Origin: Flavobacteriaceae bacterium F08102
Lineage (GTDB): Bacteria > Bacteroidota > Bacteroidia > Flavobacteriales > Flavobacteriaceae
Assembly (NCBI GenBank): GCA_023015935.1
Contig: JALKAY010000001.1
Coordinates: 310,874-374,873, forward strand
Direction: 5' to 3'
Length of the DNA: 64,000 nt
Under the pieces are notes generated by a model, which had not been told where the DNA came from, did no database searches, and saw nothing but the letters and a program-made list of their open reading frames with translations. This document shows, piece by piece, positions 45,629-54,046 of the stretch (its first letter is position 1; each line of letters starts with the position of its first letter). The translations under genes were made by a program, and so were the position numbers.

Positions 45629-46547
45629 TCACGGTAAATTATTGCTCAGCGCTGAATACCTTGTCCTCGACGGTGCCACTTCCTTAGCCATTCCGACCCA
45701 GTACGGACAATCACTAGAAGTTAACCCCATACCACAAGCCGAATTAGTTTGGGAAAGTTTTGACCACAAACAACAACAATGGCTTCAAGTAATTTTTGAA
45801 TTACCAAAATTGCGAATTGTTAACGCAACCTTTAGCAGCACACAAGAAGGAGGGAATGACTTGTTAGCTGAAAATCTTCAAGATATATTATATGCCGTTA
45901 AAGAACTCAATCCAGATCTTTTTCAGGGTGAAACAGGATATCATTGCATCAGCCAAATGGATTTTCCAAGAAATTGGGGCTTAGGAAGCTCATCAACACT
46001 TTTGAATAATTTGGCACAATGGGCAAAAGTCAATCCATACCACCTGCTAAACAATACCTTTAAAGGTAGCGGGTACGATATTGCTTGCGCCCAAGCAAAC
46101 ACCCCTATACTATACACCAACACCAATAAACATCCACAGATAGAAGCCATCAATTTTAATCCAACGTTCTCCGATCAACTCTACTTTGTTCACTTAAATA
46201 AAAAACAGAACAGCCGTGAAGGAATTCAACATTACCGTCAAAACAAAAGCGAAAAATCGAGTTGGGTGAAACGCGTATCAGCAATGAGTAAAGAGATGAG
46301 CTCCTGTAATAACATCACTGCGTTTGAAACCTTACTTATAGAGCATGAAACCATCATCTCTCAATTACTTCAAATCAATCCAATTCAACAATCCCTTTTT
46401 CCAGATTATTTTGGTCAAACCAAAAGTTTAGGTGCGTGGGGTGGCGATTTTATTCTCGCAACTGGTAATGAAAAAAGTCCCGAATACTTTAAATCTAAAG
46501 GGTATACAACCATCCTTAATTATAAACAAATGGCTCTATGTCGTTAA
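45615..46547 (+). CDS. GYDIA-type GHMP kinase
   Basis: 310 aa from the ATG at 45615 (MKFYSHGKLLLSAEYLVLDG), 14 bases before the preceding stop. The ATP loop is NWGLGSSSTLLNNLA; the name-giving motif appears in GSGYDIACAQ. The fold is that of mevalonate, phosphomevalonate and homoserine kinases. A role as the phosphomevalonate kinase step is plausible, because the mevalonate kinase and decarboxylase genes lie within 8 kb, but this is inferred from location. Its stop overlaps the BaiN start by ten bases. Confidence 0.85.
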   Translation: MKFYSHGKLLLSAEYLVLDGATSLAIPTQYGQSLEVNPIPQAELVWESFDHKQQQWLQVIFELPKLRIVNATFSSTQEGGNDLLAENLQDILYAVKELNPDLFQGETGYHCISQMDFPRNWGLGSSSTLLNNLAQWAKVNPYHLLNNTFKGSGYDIACAQANTPILYTNTNKHPQIEAINFNPTFSDQLYFVHLNKKQNSREGIQHYRQNKSEKSSWVKRVSAMSKEMSSCNNITAFETLLIEHETIISQLLQINPIQQSLFPDYFGQTKSLGAWGGDFILATGNEKSPEYFKSKGYTTILNYKQMALCR

Positions 46548-47749
46548 ACATACTCATTATTGGTGGAGGAGCGGCAGGATTTTTTACAGCTATAAATGCC
46601 GCAGAAAATTATCCAGAAGCTCAAATTAGTATTGTTGAAAAAGGCAATGAAGTACTACAAAAGGTGAAAATTTCTGGGGGAGGAAGATGTAATGTTACCC
46701 ATGCTTGTTTTGACCCTAAAGAGTTAACAACCTATTATCCAAGAGGAGCAAAAGAATTGTTAGGGCCTTTTCATCAATTTATGACAGGTGACACCATGCA
46801 ATGGTTTGAAGAACGGGGAGTTCCATTAAAAATAGAAGCTGATAATCGGGTTTTTCCCGCCTCAAATAGTTCACAAACTATTGTGGATCTACTCACCGGA
46901 GAAGCCAAACGTTTAGGCGTTGAAATCCGTTTAGCTCACCGTGTTAACGCAATTACAAAAACCTCGAAGCAGTGGACCATTAGTACAAATCACGGCGATT
47001 TAACAGCTGACAAACTAGTGATTACAGCGGGTAGTAATACAAAAATATGGAATTTGCTAGCACAACTTGGTCACACCATCATCGATCCTGTTCCTTCGCT
47101 ATTTACTTTCAAAATTAACGACCCCCGAATTAAAGAAATTCCTGGTGTCTCGGTAACTAACGCTACAGTACAATTAGTTGGACATCCTGCTAAAACTACT
47201 GGACCAGTATTAATCACCCACTGGGGCTTAAGTGGTCCCGCTATATTAAAACTTTCTGCCATTGGTGCTCGTTATTTGGCCGAAAAAAATTATCAATACA
47301 ATGTCATTCTAAATTGGTTATCTAGAAGCACAGGAGACGTGCAACAAGCATTAGAGATAATAAGAAAAAAAGAAGCCAAAAATAAGGTGCTGTTCAAATC
47401 TCCTTTTCAAGAAATTCCCAAAAGACTTTGGAGCTATTTAGCGCAAGCAGCCCAACTAACCGAAACTCATCGCTGGGGAGATGTATCCAATATGCACTTA
47501 AAACAATTAAGTTCCCAATTGACCAACGCTATATTCAATGCCAACGGGAAAAGTACATTTAAAGAAGAATTTGTCACTGCCGGAGGAGTTGATTTAAAAG
47601 AAATCAATTTTAAACGCTTTGAGAGCAAAATCCTGCCCAATATTTTCTTGGCAGGAGAAGTGTTAAATATAGATGCAGTAACAGGCGGATTTAATTTTCA
47701 AAATGCTTGGACAGGAGGGTATATTATTGGTAAATCACTCAATTTATAG
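46538..47749 (+). CDS. BaiN/HI0933-type FAD-dependent oxidoreductase
   Basis: 403 aa flavoprotein. The FAD-binding loop IIGGGAAGFFTAINAAE opens the protein, followed by KVKISGGGRCNVTH. The C-terminal FAD segment is ITHWGLSGPAILKLS ... TAGGVDLKEINF ... FLAGEVLNIDAVTGGFNFQNAWTGGYIIG, as in the HI0933 family. The true substrate is unknown in most members. Confidence 0.92.
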   Translation: MSLNILIIGGGAAGFFTAINAAENYPEAQISIVEKGNEVLQKVKISGGGRCNVTHACFDPKELTTYYPRGAKELLGPFHQFMTGDTMQWFEERGVPLKIEADNRVFPASNSSQTIVDLLTGEAKRLGVEIRLAHRVNAITKTSKQWTISTNHGDLTADKLVITAGSNTKIWNLLAQLGHTIIDPVPSLFTFKINDPRIKEIPGVSVTNATVQLVGHPAKTTGPVLITHWGLSGPAILKLSAIGARYLAEKNYQYNVILNWLSRSTGDVQQALEIIRKKEAKNKVLFKSPFQEIPKRLWSYLAQAAQLTETHRWGDVSNMHLKQLSSQLTNAIFNANGKSTFKEEFVTAGGVDLKEINFKRFESKILPNIFLAGEVLNIDAVTGGFNFQNAWTGGYIIGKSLNL

Positions 47750-47811
47750 CACTAAAATCAAGTAATATAAGAAAACTTAACAAAATTCAATTAAATCTTG
47801 AGCCGAATTAA

Positions 47812-48291
47812 CTAAAAAGAATAACCAAAATTAAAGGTCGCCCCTGACCGATTATTTTCTAGCCCCATTAACAAACTATTTTTATCCATTGAAAAGTTTG
47901 TGTTCAATGCTGCGTTAAAAAACAGCTTTTCTGAAAATTCAACTTCAATACCTAAGAGAGAGCCAACCCCTAATTTGCTCATCGGTGCAATAGTATTAAA
48001 GCTGGGTGTATTTGCTACCCTGTACCCGTTAACACCTCCAAAAACCGATAATTGATTGGTTATTTTATATCTAAAAAATACAGGCAGTGAAAAGCGAGAA
48101 GCATCGTTATTATAGAACAAGGCTACATTTTGATGCAAAGTCCATCGCTCACTCAATTTTGTGGTTAAACCAAATTCCGCACTATGAACACCGTCTCTAA
48201 AGTTGAACTCACTTTTTGCATACCTCCCTTCTTGTCCAAAAACCGAACAAGCAACGAGCATAACACCAAAAAATATAACGTTTTTAAACAT
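47812..48291 (-). CDS. Small secreted beta-barrel protein
   Basis: 159 aa with signal peptide MFKNVIFFGVMLVACSVFGQ. The mature part alternates polar and hydrophobic residues in short strands (SAEFGLTTKLSERWTLHQNV, VFFRYKITNQLSVFGGVNGY, LLGIEVEFSEKLFFNAAL) and ends with FNFGYSF, an aromatic C-terminus typical of outer-membrane barrels. With about eight strands it would be a small barrel of the OmpA/OmpX size. Function not recognised. It lies just past the end of the arsenic operon. Confidence 0.7.
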   Translation of the reverse strand: MFKNVIFFGVMLVACSVFGQEGRYAKSEFNFRDGVHSAEFGLTTKLSERWTLHQNVALFYNNDASRFSLPVFFRYKITNQLSVFGGVNGYRVANTPSFNTIAPMSKLGVGSLLGIEVEFSEKLFFNAALNTNFSMDKNSLLMGLENNRSGATFNFGYSF

Positions 48292-48353
48292 GCCTTACGG
48301 GTAATATGAAATTACAATTACTAAATAATGACTATCAGCCTGTTAAATCGATG

Positions 48354-48788
48354 TTAAACCTCAATCTCAGGCAAAATATACGTCTTGTAAAATGCGGTGA
48401 AATCCTTTTGAATTTCGTCGCGAATTCTTCTAAATTCACGCATTATAAATTCTTCAGAACCTTCAACCTCTGCCGGATCATCGAATCCAATATGTAAACG
48501 ATGTACAACTTTTCCATTAAATGCAGGACAGCTTTCTTGCGCTCCACCACAAACAGTGATTACAAAATCAAAAGATTGATCTAAAAATGCATCCACTTTT
48601 TTAGGATAGTTTTTCGAAAGATCAATTCCAACTTCACCCATTACCTCTATGGCCTTAGGGTGTACGACAGCACTAGGATCAGTTCCTGCTGAATAAACCT
48701 GCAATTCGTTATTAAAAGATTTTAAAAATCCTTCTGCCATTTGGCTTCGACAAGAATTTCCAGTACAGAGAATTAGAATTTTTTTCAT
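48354..48788 (-). CDS. arsC: Arsenate reductase, low-molecular-weight phosphatase type
   Basis: 144 aa. Reduces arsenate to arsenite. The P-loop is CTGNSCRSQ (Cys8 to Arg14), followed by AEGFLKSF and DFVITVCGGAQESCPAF with further cysteines (in VCGG and ESC) that match the redox pair of thioredoxin-linked ArsC, then DDPAEVEGS. It lies 13 bases after the efflux pump on the same strand, the last gene of the arsenic operon. Confidence 0.92.
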   Translation of the reverse strand: MKKILILCTGNSCRSQMAEGFLKSFNNELQVYSAGTDPSAVVHPKAIEVMGEVGIDLSKNYPKKVDAFLDQSFDFVITVCGGAQESCPAFNGKVVHRLHIGFDDPAEVEGSEEFIMREFRRIRDEIQKDFTAFYKTYILPEIEV

Positions 48789-48801
48789 AATTATTACTTA
48801 C

Positions 48802-49830
48802 TTAATACCATTTCTTTTTGAGCCATAGAGAAACATTCACTAAGGCAATTAATACGGGAACTTCGACCAACGGCCCAATAACCCCCGTAAATGCCTCTGG
48901 AGAGTTTAATCCAAAAACAGCAATGGCTACCGCTATCGCCAATTCAAAATTATTCCCAGTCGCCGTAAAAGCAACAGAAGCATTGCGTTTGTAATCTATC
49001 CCCATTCGTTTTCCTGCCAAGAAACTGACAAAAAACATCAACATAAAATAAATAATCAAAGGAATCGCAATTCGCACCACATCCAAGGGTAATTGGGTAA
49101 TCATTTCACCCTTTAGCGAAAACATCAATACAATGGTGGCTAATAATGCGATGAGTGTTAAAGGAGAAACCGTTGGAATAAATTTACGGTTATACCATTC
49201 TATTCCTCTAGATTTTACTAAAAAATAACGACTTAAAAACCCTGCTACAAAAGGAATCCCCAAATAAATTAATACTGATTTAGACACTTCGTACATAGTA
49301 ATGTCTACTACATATCCTTCTAATCCAAAATACGGAGGCAATACAGTAATAAATAACCAGGCATATAAACTATAAGTAAAAACCTGAAACACACTATTTA
49401 GGGCTATCAGTGTTGCGCCATACTCGCGACTCCCCCCAGCGAGGTCGTTCCATACAATTACCATTGCAATGCAACGAGCTAAACCAATTAAAATAACGCC
49501 TGTCATATAACCAGGGTAATTTCTAAGAAAAACAATCGCTAAGAAAAACATTAACAATGGCCCAACCACCCAATTTAACAATAGTGACAAGGTCATTAAT
49601 TTTGTGTCTTTAAAAACGGTTGGAATTAATCGATAATTAACCTTAGCTAAAGGAGGGTACATCATCAATAATAACCCTATTGCTATTGGAATATTCGTTG
49701 ATCCTACCGATAATTTATCTAAAGTAGTTGCCATTGAAGGAACTAACTTCCCAAGACTTACCCCAACCACCATGGCTAAGAATATCCATAGGGTAAGGTA
49801 ACGATCCAAAAATTTTAAACGCGTTTTCAT
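48802..49830 (-). CDS. acr3: ACR3-type arsenite efflux permease
   Basis: 342 aa inner-membrane carrier that expels arsenite. About ten helices. [21 protein letters not shown] opens the protein. [22 protein letters not shown] contains the conserved cysteine of the transport path, and [18 protein letters not shown] is the family's glutamate helix. The start codon follows directly after the DUF6428 stop, so the genes are coupled. Confidence 0.93.
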   Translation of the reverse strand: MKTRLKFLDRYLTLWIFLAMVVGVSLGKLVPSMATTLDKLSVGSTNIPIAIGLLLMMYPPLAKVNYRLIPTVFKDTKLMTLSLLLNWVVGPLLMFFLAIVFLRNYPGYMTGVILIGLARCIAMVIVWNDLAGGSREYGATLIALNSVFQVFTYSLYAWLFITVLPPYFGLEGYVVDITMYEVSKSVLIYLGIPFVAGFLSRYFLVKSRGIEWYNRKFIPTVSPLTLIALLATIVLMFSLKGEMITQLPLDVVRIAIPLIIYFMLMFFVSFLAGKRMGIDYKRNASVAFTATGNNFELAIAVAIAVFGLNSPEAFTGVIGPLVEVPVLIALVNVSLWLKKKWY

Positions 49831-50325
49831 TTAACAACAACCAGATCCAGGTGAACACGCTTCCTTTGCTTCATTGATGCCTCCTTTTTCTATGGGTGGA
49901 CAGCATACATCAAGCGCTTTACAACGCGTATCTTCTATTTGTAGTTTTACGATTACACGATGTTCATCAGTACGAAGGTCAACAACATGTAAGGTTGCTG
50001 TATGAAAATGTGCATTACTATATTCAAATTTCACCACATTCTCATAACGAAGAGCTTGTTTTTTATTCACTACTTCAAGTATAGATAAGGCTTTATCAAC
50101 CTTCATATAATCTGTTTTGTTTAGCTCGGTCGGACTTTCCCATAGTTGAATTACCGTTTCTTGCCATTGATCTTCTTTCCCCCCACAATCTACAGACCTG
50201 ATGTCAACTTGCTTAACTTCAGTAATATGATAATTTGCACCTACAAAACAGTTTGGACTATATTCAAAAATTAAATCTTTTTGTGGATTATCCTTTAAAT
50301 AATCTAAAAATTCTTTAAGTATCAT
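49831..50325 (-). CDS. DUF6428 protein with cysteine-rich tail, in arsenic operon
   Basis: 164 aa, cytoplasmic. The body (LIFEYSPNCFVGANYHITEV, VDCGGKEDQWQETVIQLWE, DYMKVDKALSILEVV) fits the DUF6428 family found in arsenic clusters of Bacteroidota. The last 30 residues hold Cys135, 141, 142, 157, 163 and 164, ending in GSGCC; Cys26 and Cys47 are in the body. The tail looks like a soft-metal or arsenite-binding site. A role as chaperone or storage protein for As(III) is my inference. It lies between arsR and acr3, adjoining acr3 with no gap. Confidence 0.8.
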   Translation of the reverse strand: MILKEFLDYLKDNPQKDLIFEYSPNCFVGANYHITEVKQVDIRSVDCGGKEDQWQETVIQLWESPTELNKTDYMKVDKALSILEVVNKKQALRYENVVKFEYSNAHFHTATLHVVDLRTDEHRVIVKLQIEDTRCKALDVCCPPIEKGGINEAKEACSPGSGCC

Positions 50326-50432
50326 AACTATATTCTATTTAATGTATTTTTTTCGTTTTATTTCGTAAACAGCACCTTTACACTCCTATCATTTTCCCAG
50401 TACCCTAACATAATTACCATCCGTTCTACAGA

Positions 50433-50765
50433 TCAACAACAACTTATTTTATTAAAATCCTCATCAAAAAAGGAATTGAGCAATTCTTTTGCCTTATTCC
50501 AATTCTCCTTATGAATACAATATTTTATTTTTGGCGGATTAACGGTTCCTTGAATCAAACCCGCCTCTTTCAATTCTTTTAAATGCTGAGAAACCGTCGA
50601 CTGTGCTAAGGGCAAAACCTCGACTAAATCTCCTGTAAAACAACAAGTTTGATTACTTAAATATTTTAAAATAATTAGCCGAACCGGATGAGATAAGGCT
50701 TTAGCAAATTTAGCTAACTCAATAGAAGTAGCTGAATAATCAATTGGATGTAATGTATTTCCCAT
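50433..50765 (-). CDS. arsR: ArsR-family arsenic-responsive repressor
   Basis: 110 aa from the ATG at 50765 (MGNTLHPIDYS), the start that matches the family; in-frame upstream residues would overlap the promoter. Winged helix: FAKALSHPVRLIILKYLSN, then AQSTVSQHLKELKEAGLI (recognition helix). Candidate metalloid ligands are Cys41-Cys42 (NQTCCFTGD), Cys83 and the terminal Cys109-Cys110. The arrangement differs from the classic CVCDLC site. It should dissociate from DNA when As(III) or Sb(III) binds. About 107 bases separate it from the DUF6428 start. Confidence 0.92.
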   Translation of the reverse strand: MGNTLHPIDYSATSIELAKFAKALSHPVRLIILKYLSNQTCCFTGDLVEVLPLAQSTVSQHLKELKEAGLIQGTVNPPKIKYCIHKENWNKAKELLNSFFDEDFNKISCC

Positions 50766-50769
50766 AGTT

Positions 50770-50787
50770 AATCGCAAATATACGATT
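50770..50787 (-). promoter_or_regulatory. arsR operator overlapping its -7 box
   Basis: On the minus strand AATCG-TATATTTG-CGATT: a 5-bp inverted repeat that embraces the -7 box TATATTTG (50782-50775). The sequence resembles ArsR-family operators of the type AATCGtaa...CGATT. A bound repressor would block the promoter, giving autoregulation of the whole operon. Confidence 0.6.
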
Positions 50788-50842
50788 GATATTTTACATA
50801 AGGTACATTTCTTCAAAAAAAATATAAAAAAAGTTGAAATTT

Positions 50843-51076
50843 CTATACGTACTGCCCTCTATGAGGTTTTAAAGCATCTCGATAGGTAGGCATCAATGCT
50901 TCGCTAACAACAATACTTGCAGCACTGTGATATTCACTATATGCTTCTACAGAAATCGTATCATATACAAGGTTTTCCATGATAGCAAATTCTTTGAGAT
51001 GTTTAGCGTGGTGTTCTGCTATTTGCTTTGCATCCGGACCTCTAAAATCCCAAATCAATTTTAACATTTTATTCAT
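50843..51076 (-). CDS. Conserved small protein of unknown function
   Basis: 77 aa from the ATG at 51076 (MNKMLKLIWDFRGPDAKQIA). A -7-like TATCTTTG lies on the same strand at 51097-51090, 13 bases upstream of that ATG, which argues against the longer TTG-started frame. His-rich middle (EHHAKHLKEF) and a C-terminus HSAASIVV...YRDALKPHRGQ. The pattern resembles a small dimeric alpha-beta barrel or stress-response family, but I cannot name it. Divergent from mvaD and just upstream of arsR. Confidence 0.7.
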   Translation of the reverse strand: MNKMLKLIWDFRGPDAKQIAEHHAKHLKEFAIMENLVYDTISVEAYSEYHSAASIVVSEALMPTYRDALKPHRGQYV

Positions 51077-51174
51077 AGATACTTTTTCACAAAGATATAT
51101 ATATTGGCAGAATAGCACACATAAGAATTCCAAAAAGGGAACCGATTTTCTTTAAAAATTTAAATTTGAACAAG

Positions 51175-51182
51175 TATATTTG
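51175..51182 (+). promoter_or_regulatory. -7-like box abutting the mvaD start
   Basis: TATATTTG ending three bases before the mvaD ATG (51186). If it is the promoter, the message is leaderless or starts inside the gene. There is no TTG at -33. Confidence 0.35.
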
Positions 51183-51185
51183 TCT

Positions 51186-52274
51186 ATGCAAAATGATCAA
51201 CAATTTATAGCCAATTCGACCATCAAGAATACAGCGTCGTTCCACTCGTTCACTTGGGAAGCTCCGAGCAATATCGCACTGATTAAATATTGGGGTAAAT
51301 CAACCCCTCAACTTCCAAAAAATGCCTCATTAAGTTTTACACTTTCTGAAAGCCGAACCATCACTACCGTCGAATTTACTAAACGAACCACCTCGCCACA
51401 AACGGTAGACTTTACGCTATTTTTTGACGGAATCAAGCACGATAGTTTTAAACCTAAAATTGCAAATTTTTTTCTTCGCATAGCTCCCTACACTCCATTT
51501 TTACAAGATTATCAATTATGCATAAAAACAAAAAATACCTTCCCACACAGTAGTGGTATTGCATCTTCAGCAAGTGGAATGGCCGCTTTGGCCCTCTGTA
51601 TCATGAGCTTAGAGAAAACCATAAACCCTAGCATTTCAGAAGCCTATTTTTACCGTAAAGCATCTTTTTTAGCCCGTCTTGGCTCTGGAAGTGCAAGTCG
51701 AAGCGTTGAAGGTCCACTTATTCTCTGGGGAAAACACAGCGAATTCACACAAAGTAGTGATCTTTACGCCATTCCAATTACAACCGACATTGACCCCATA
51801 TTTAATACCTATAAAGATACTATTTTGTTAGTCGATGAAGGAGAAAAACAGGTGTCTAGCACAGTAGGACATGAATTAATGCACCATCACCCATTTGCAG
51901 AGACCCGGTTTGAACAAGCAAATAAAAACCTTTCCGATTTGTTAAAAGCAATGAAAGCTGGTGATCTAAATCGTTTTATCCATATTGTAGAAAAAGAGGC
52001 TTTAAGTCTCCATGCTATGATGATGACTTCTTCACCATATTTTATACTCATGAAGCCCAATACGTTAAAAATTATTCATAAAATTTGGGAGTTTCGAGCT
52101 AGCTCAAAATTACACCTCTGCTTCACATTAGATGCTGGTGCCAATGTTCATCTTTTATTTCCAGAAAGCGAAGCCGAGGAGGTAAATGCCTTTATTCTAA
52201 ACGAACTCCTTTCATTATGTCAAAATAAACGCTATATTTGTGACAGTGTCGGACTAGGAGCAACGCAATTATAA
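51186..52274 (+). CDS. mvaD: Diphosphomevalonate decarboxylase
   Basis: Last step of the mevalonate route, giving isopentenyl diphosphate. 362 aa from the ATG at 51186; a TTG two codons earlier is less likely. Motifs: WEAPSNIALIKYWGK, HSSGIASSASGMAALALC (GHMP ATP loop), ARLGSGSASRSVEGP and FTLDAGANVHLLFP. The first 20 residues precede the conserved domain and are of low complexity. Confidence 0.94.
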   Translation: MQNDQQFIANSTIKNTASFHSFTWEAPSNIALIKYWGKSTPQLPKNASLSFTLSESRTITTVEFTKRTTSPQTVDFTLFFDGIKHDSFKPKIANFFLRIAPYTPFLQDYQLCIKTKNTFPHSSGIASSASGMAALALCIMSLEKTINPSISEAYFYRKASFLARLGSGSASRSVEGPLILWGKHSEFTQSSDLYAIPITTDIDPIFNTYKDTILLVDEGEKQVSSTVGHELMHHHPFAETRFEQANKNLSDLLKAMKAGDLNRFIHIVEKEALSLHAMMMTSSPYFILMKPNTLKIIHKIWEFRASSKLHLCFTLDAGANVHLLFPESEAEEVNAFILNELLSLCQNKRYICDSVGLGATQL

Positions 52275-52340
52275 GTAATTGAAAGCCTTTTTTATGAAAA
52301 TGATTTGACAAATAACGAAGTTCGAACTCCATCATCTAGG

Positions 52341-52432
52341 TAAGAAGAATTATACACAACGATATTTAAACCAATCTCCACAAAGATTTTATAAAATACG
52401 TTATGCATAGAATGCACATTAAATTCTTCTTA
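52341..52432 (+). repeat. Inverted repeat ending at the MORN-protein start
   Basis: TAAGAAGAATT (52341-52351) is the exact reverse complement of AATTCTTCTTA (52422-52432), which ends one base before the ATG at 52434. In the RNA this could sequester the ribosome binding region, or it may be chance. Confidence 0.3.
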
Positions 52433-52433
52433 T

Positions 52434-53003
52434 ATGAAAACAACACTTCTCTTACAAATTTTAGCCATCTGCTTGACTACACCCTGTTTTGCCCAACTAG
52501 ACACAATCTTCTACGATGCTAATTGGAGCATTTGTACCAAAAACCAAGCTTCTTACTTTAGACCCCCTCCAATAGAAAAAGATAAAGGGTATTGGGTTAT
52601 TGATCATTACATTTCTGGGGAAAAACAAATGGAAGCATTTTCATTAAAACCATCAGAAGATACTTTTGACGGTTTTGTAACCTACTATTATAAAAATGGT
52701 AATGTTCAGCAAACAGTAACTTTTAAAAACAACCTACTACAAGGGGCTCGTAAAGATTATTATTTAAATGGGCGTTTAAAAGATCACTCCATCTACGACA
52801 AAGGAAAGAGAAATGGCCTTTGGATCAGTTACTATGAAAATTCGAATATCTCTGAAACGGGTAATTATTCGAACGACGAAAGAGAAGGTTATTGGAAAGA
52901 ATTTCATCCCAACGGAAAATTAAAGGCCGAAGGGGTCTATATAAAAGGCAAAAAAATAGGCGATTGGAAAATGTACTTTTACGATGGTGAAAACAACAAC
53001 TGA
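52434..53003 (+). CDS. Secreted MORN-repeat (YwqK-like) protein
   Basis: 189 aa with signal peptide MKTTLLLQILAICLTTPCFAQ. Four or more MORN_2 units of about 22 residues follow: GFVTYYYKNGNVQQTVTF, GARKDYYLNGRLKDHSIYDK, GLWISYYENSNISETGNYSN, GYWKEFHPNGKLKAEGVYIK and GDWKMYFYDG. Such repeats form beta-hairpin stacks. YwqK-type proteins are sometimes labelled antitoxins, but the signal peptide argues for an exported protein here. Lies between mvaD and mevalonate kinase without an evident link to them. Confidence 0.85.
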   Translation: MKTTLLLQILAICLTTPCFAQLDTIFYDANWSICTKNQASYFRPPPIEKDKGYWVIDHYISGEKQMEAFSLKPSEDTFDGFVTYYYKNGNVQQTVTFKNNLLQGARKDYYLNGRLKDHSIYDKGKRNGLWISYYENSNISETGNYSNDEREGYWKEFHPNGKLKAEGVYIKGKKIGDWKMYFYDGENNN

Positions 53004-53068
53004 TAATTTTTTTTAGCTGAAACCGCGTTATTTAACTAGATCTACATTACTTATCTTAGATAAAAGTA

Positions 53069-53076
53069 TATCTTTG
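53069..53076 (+). promoter_or_regulatory. Putative -7 box of the mevalonate kinase operon
   Basis: TATCTTTG, 33 bases before the ATG at 53110. No clear -33 partner. Confidence 0.45.
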
Positions 53077-53109
53077 CGATAACCGTTTAGGTAATTAAAT
53101 TTTAATTCA

Positions 53110-54036
53110 ATGAGAGGACCACTCTTTTATGCTAAAATTTTACTTTTTGGTGAATATGGAATAATCAAAGATTCCAAGGGGCTTGCAATTCCTTATAATG
53201 TTTATCAAGGTGCACTTAAACTTGACGGTATAAAATCTGAACAGGCCGCACTTTCAAATAAATACCTGAAAGAATTCTATACCTATTTAATAGGTTTAGA
53301 TACGAAATTAGCAAACTTTAGATACGACGATCTTCGACGAGACTTAGAATTAGGCATGTATTTTGATTCTAGCATTCCACAAGGATATGGAGTTGGAAGT
53401 TCTGGGGCCTTGGTTGCTGCAATTTATGACAAATATGCTGACGATAAAATTACCGTCCTTGAAAATTTAACACGAGATAAACTTATAAAACTTAAAAATG
53501 TATTTGCCGAAATGGAATCATTCTTCCACGGTAAAAGTTCTGGTTTAGACCCATTAAACAGTTATTTGAGTCTTCCCATACTCATTAATTCTAAAGATCA
53601 TATCGAACCTACAGGAATCCCTTCACAAAAAGAAGGTAAAGGTGCTGTCTTTCTATTAGACTCCAAACAAATTGGTGAAACGGGCCCGATGGTGAATATT
53701 TTTATGAATAAAATGAAAAACGAAGGGTTCAGGAAAATGATTAGTGAAGATTTTGCGCGCTATACAGATGCTTGTATTGATGATTTCTTACATGGGAATG
53801 TTAAATCCTTATTTGGAAATGTAAAACAATTATCAAAGGTTGTCCTAAAAAACTTCAAACCAATGATTCCAAAACCTTTCCATACCTTATGGCAAAAGGG
53901 AATTGAAACAAATGCATACTACTTAAAGCTTTGTGGATCTGGTGGTGGAGGGTACTTCTTAGGTTTCACCGAAGACTATGAAAAAGCTCAAGAAATGCTA
54001 AAAAATTATTCGCTAGAGTTGGTTTATAGGTTTTAA
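53110..54036 (+). CDS. Mevalonate kinase-like GHMP kinase
   Basis: 308 aa. GHMP pattern: YAKILLFGEYGIIKDSKGLAIP (substrate end), SIPQGYGVGSSGALVAAIYDKY (ATP loop), MESFFHGKSSGLDPLNSYL and LCGSGGGGYFLGFTEDYE. It fits flavobacterial mevalonate kinases. It begins a tight group with the UbiA enzyme (10-base gap) and the nitrilase (4-base overlap). Confidence 0.88.
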   Translation: MRGPLFYAKILLFGEYGIIKDSKGLAIPYNVYQGALKLDGIKSEQAALSNKYLKEFYTYLIGLDTKLANFRYDDLRRDLELGMYFDSSIPQGYGVGSSGALVAAIYDKYADDKITVLENLTRDKLIKLKNVFAEMESFFHGKSSGLDPLNSYLSLPILINSKDHIEPTGIPSQKEGKGAVFLLDSKQIGETGPMVNIFMNKMKNEGFRKMISEDFARYTDACIDDFLHGNVKSLFGNVKQLSKVVLKNFKPMIPKPFHTLWQKGIETNAYYLKLCGSGGGGYFLGFTEDYEKAQEMLKNYSLELVYRF

Positions 54037-54046
54037 TTTCTAGCAT

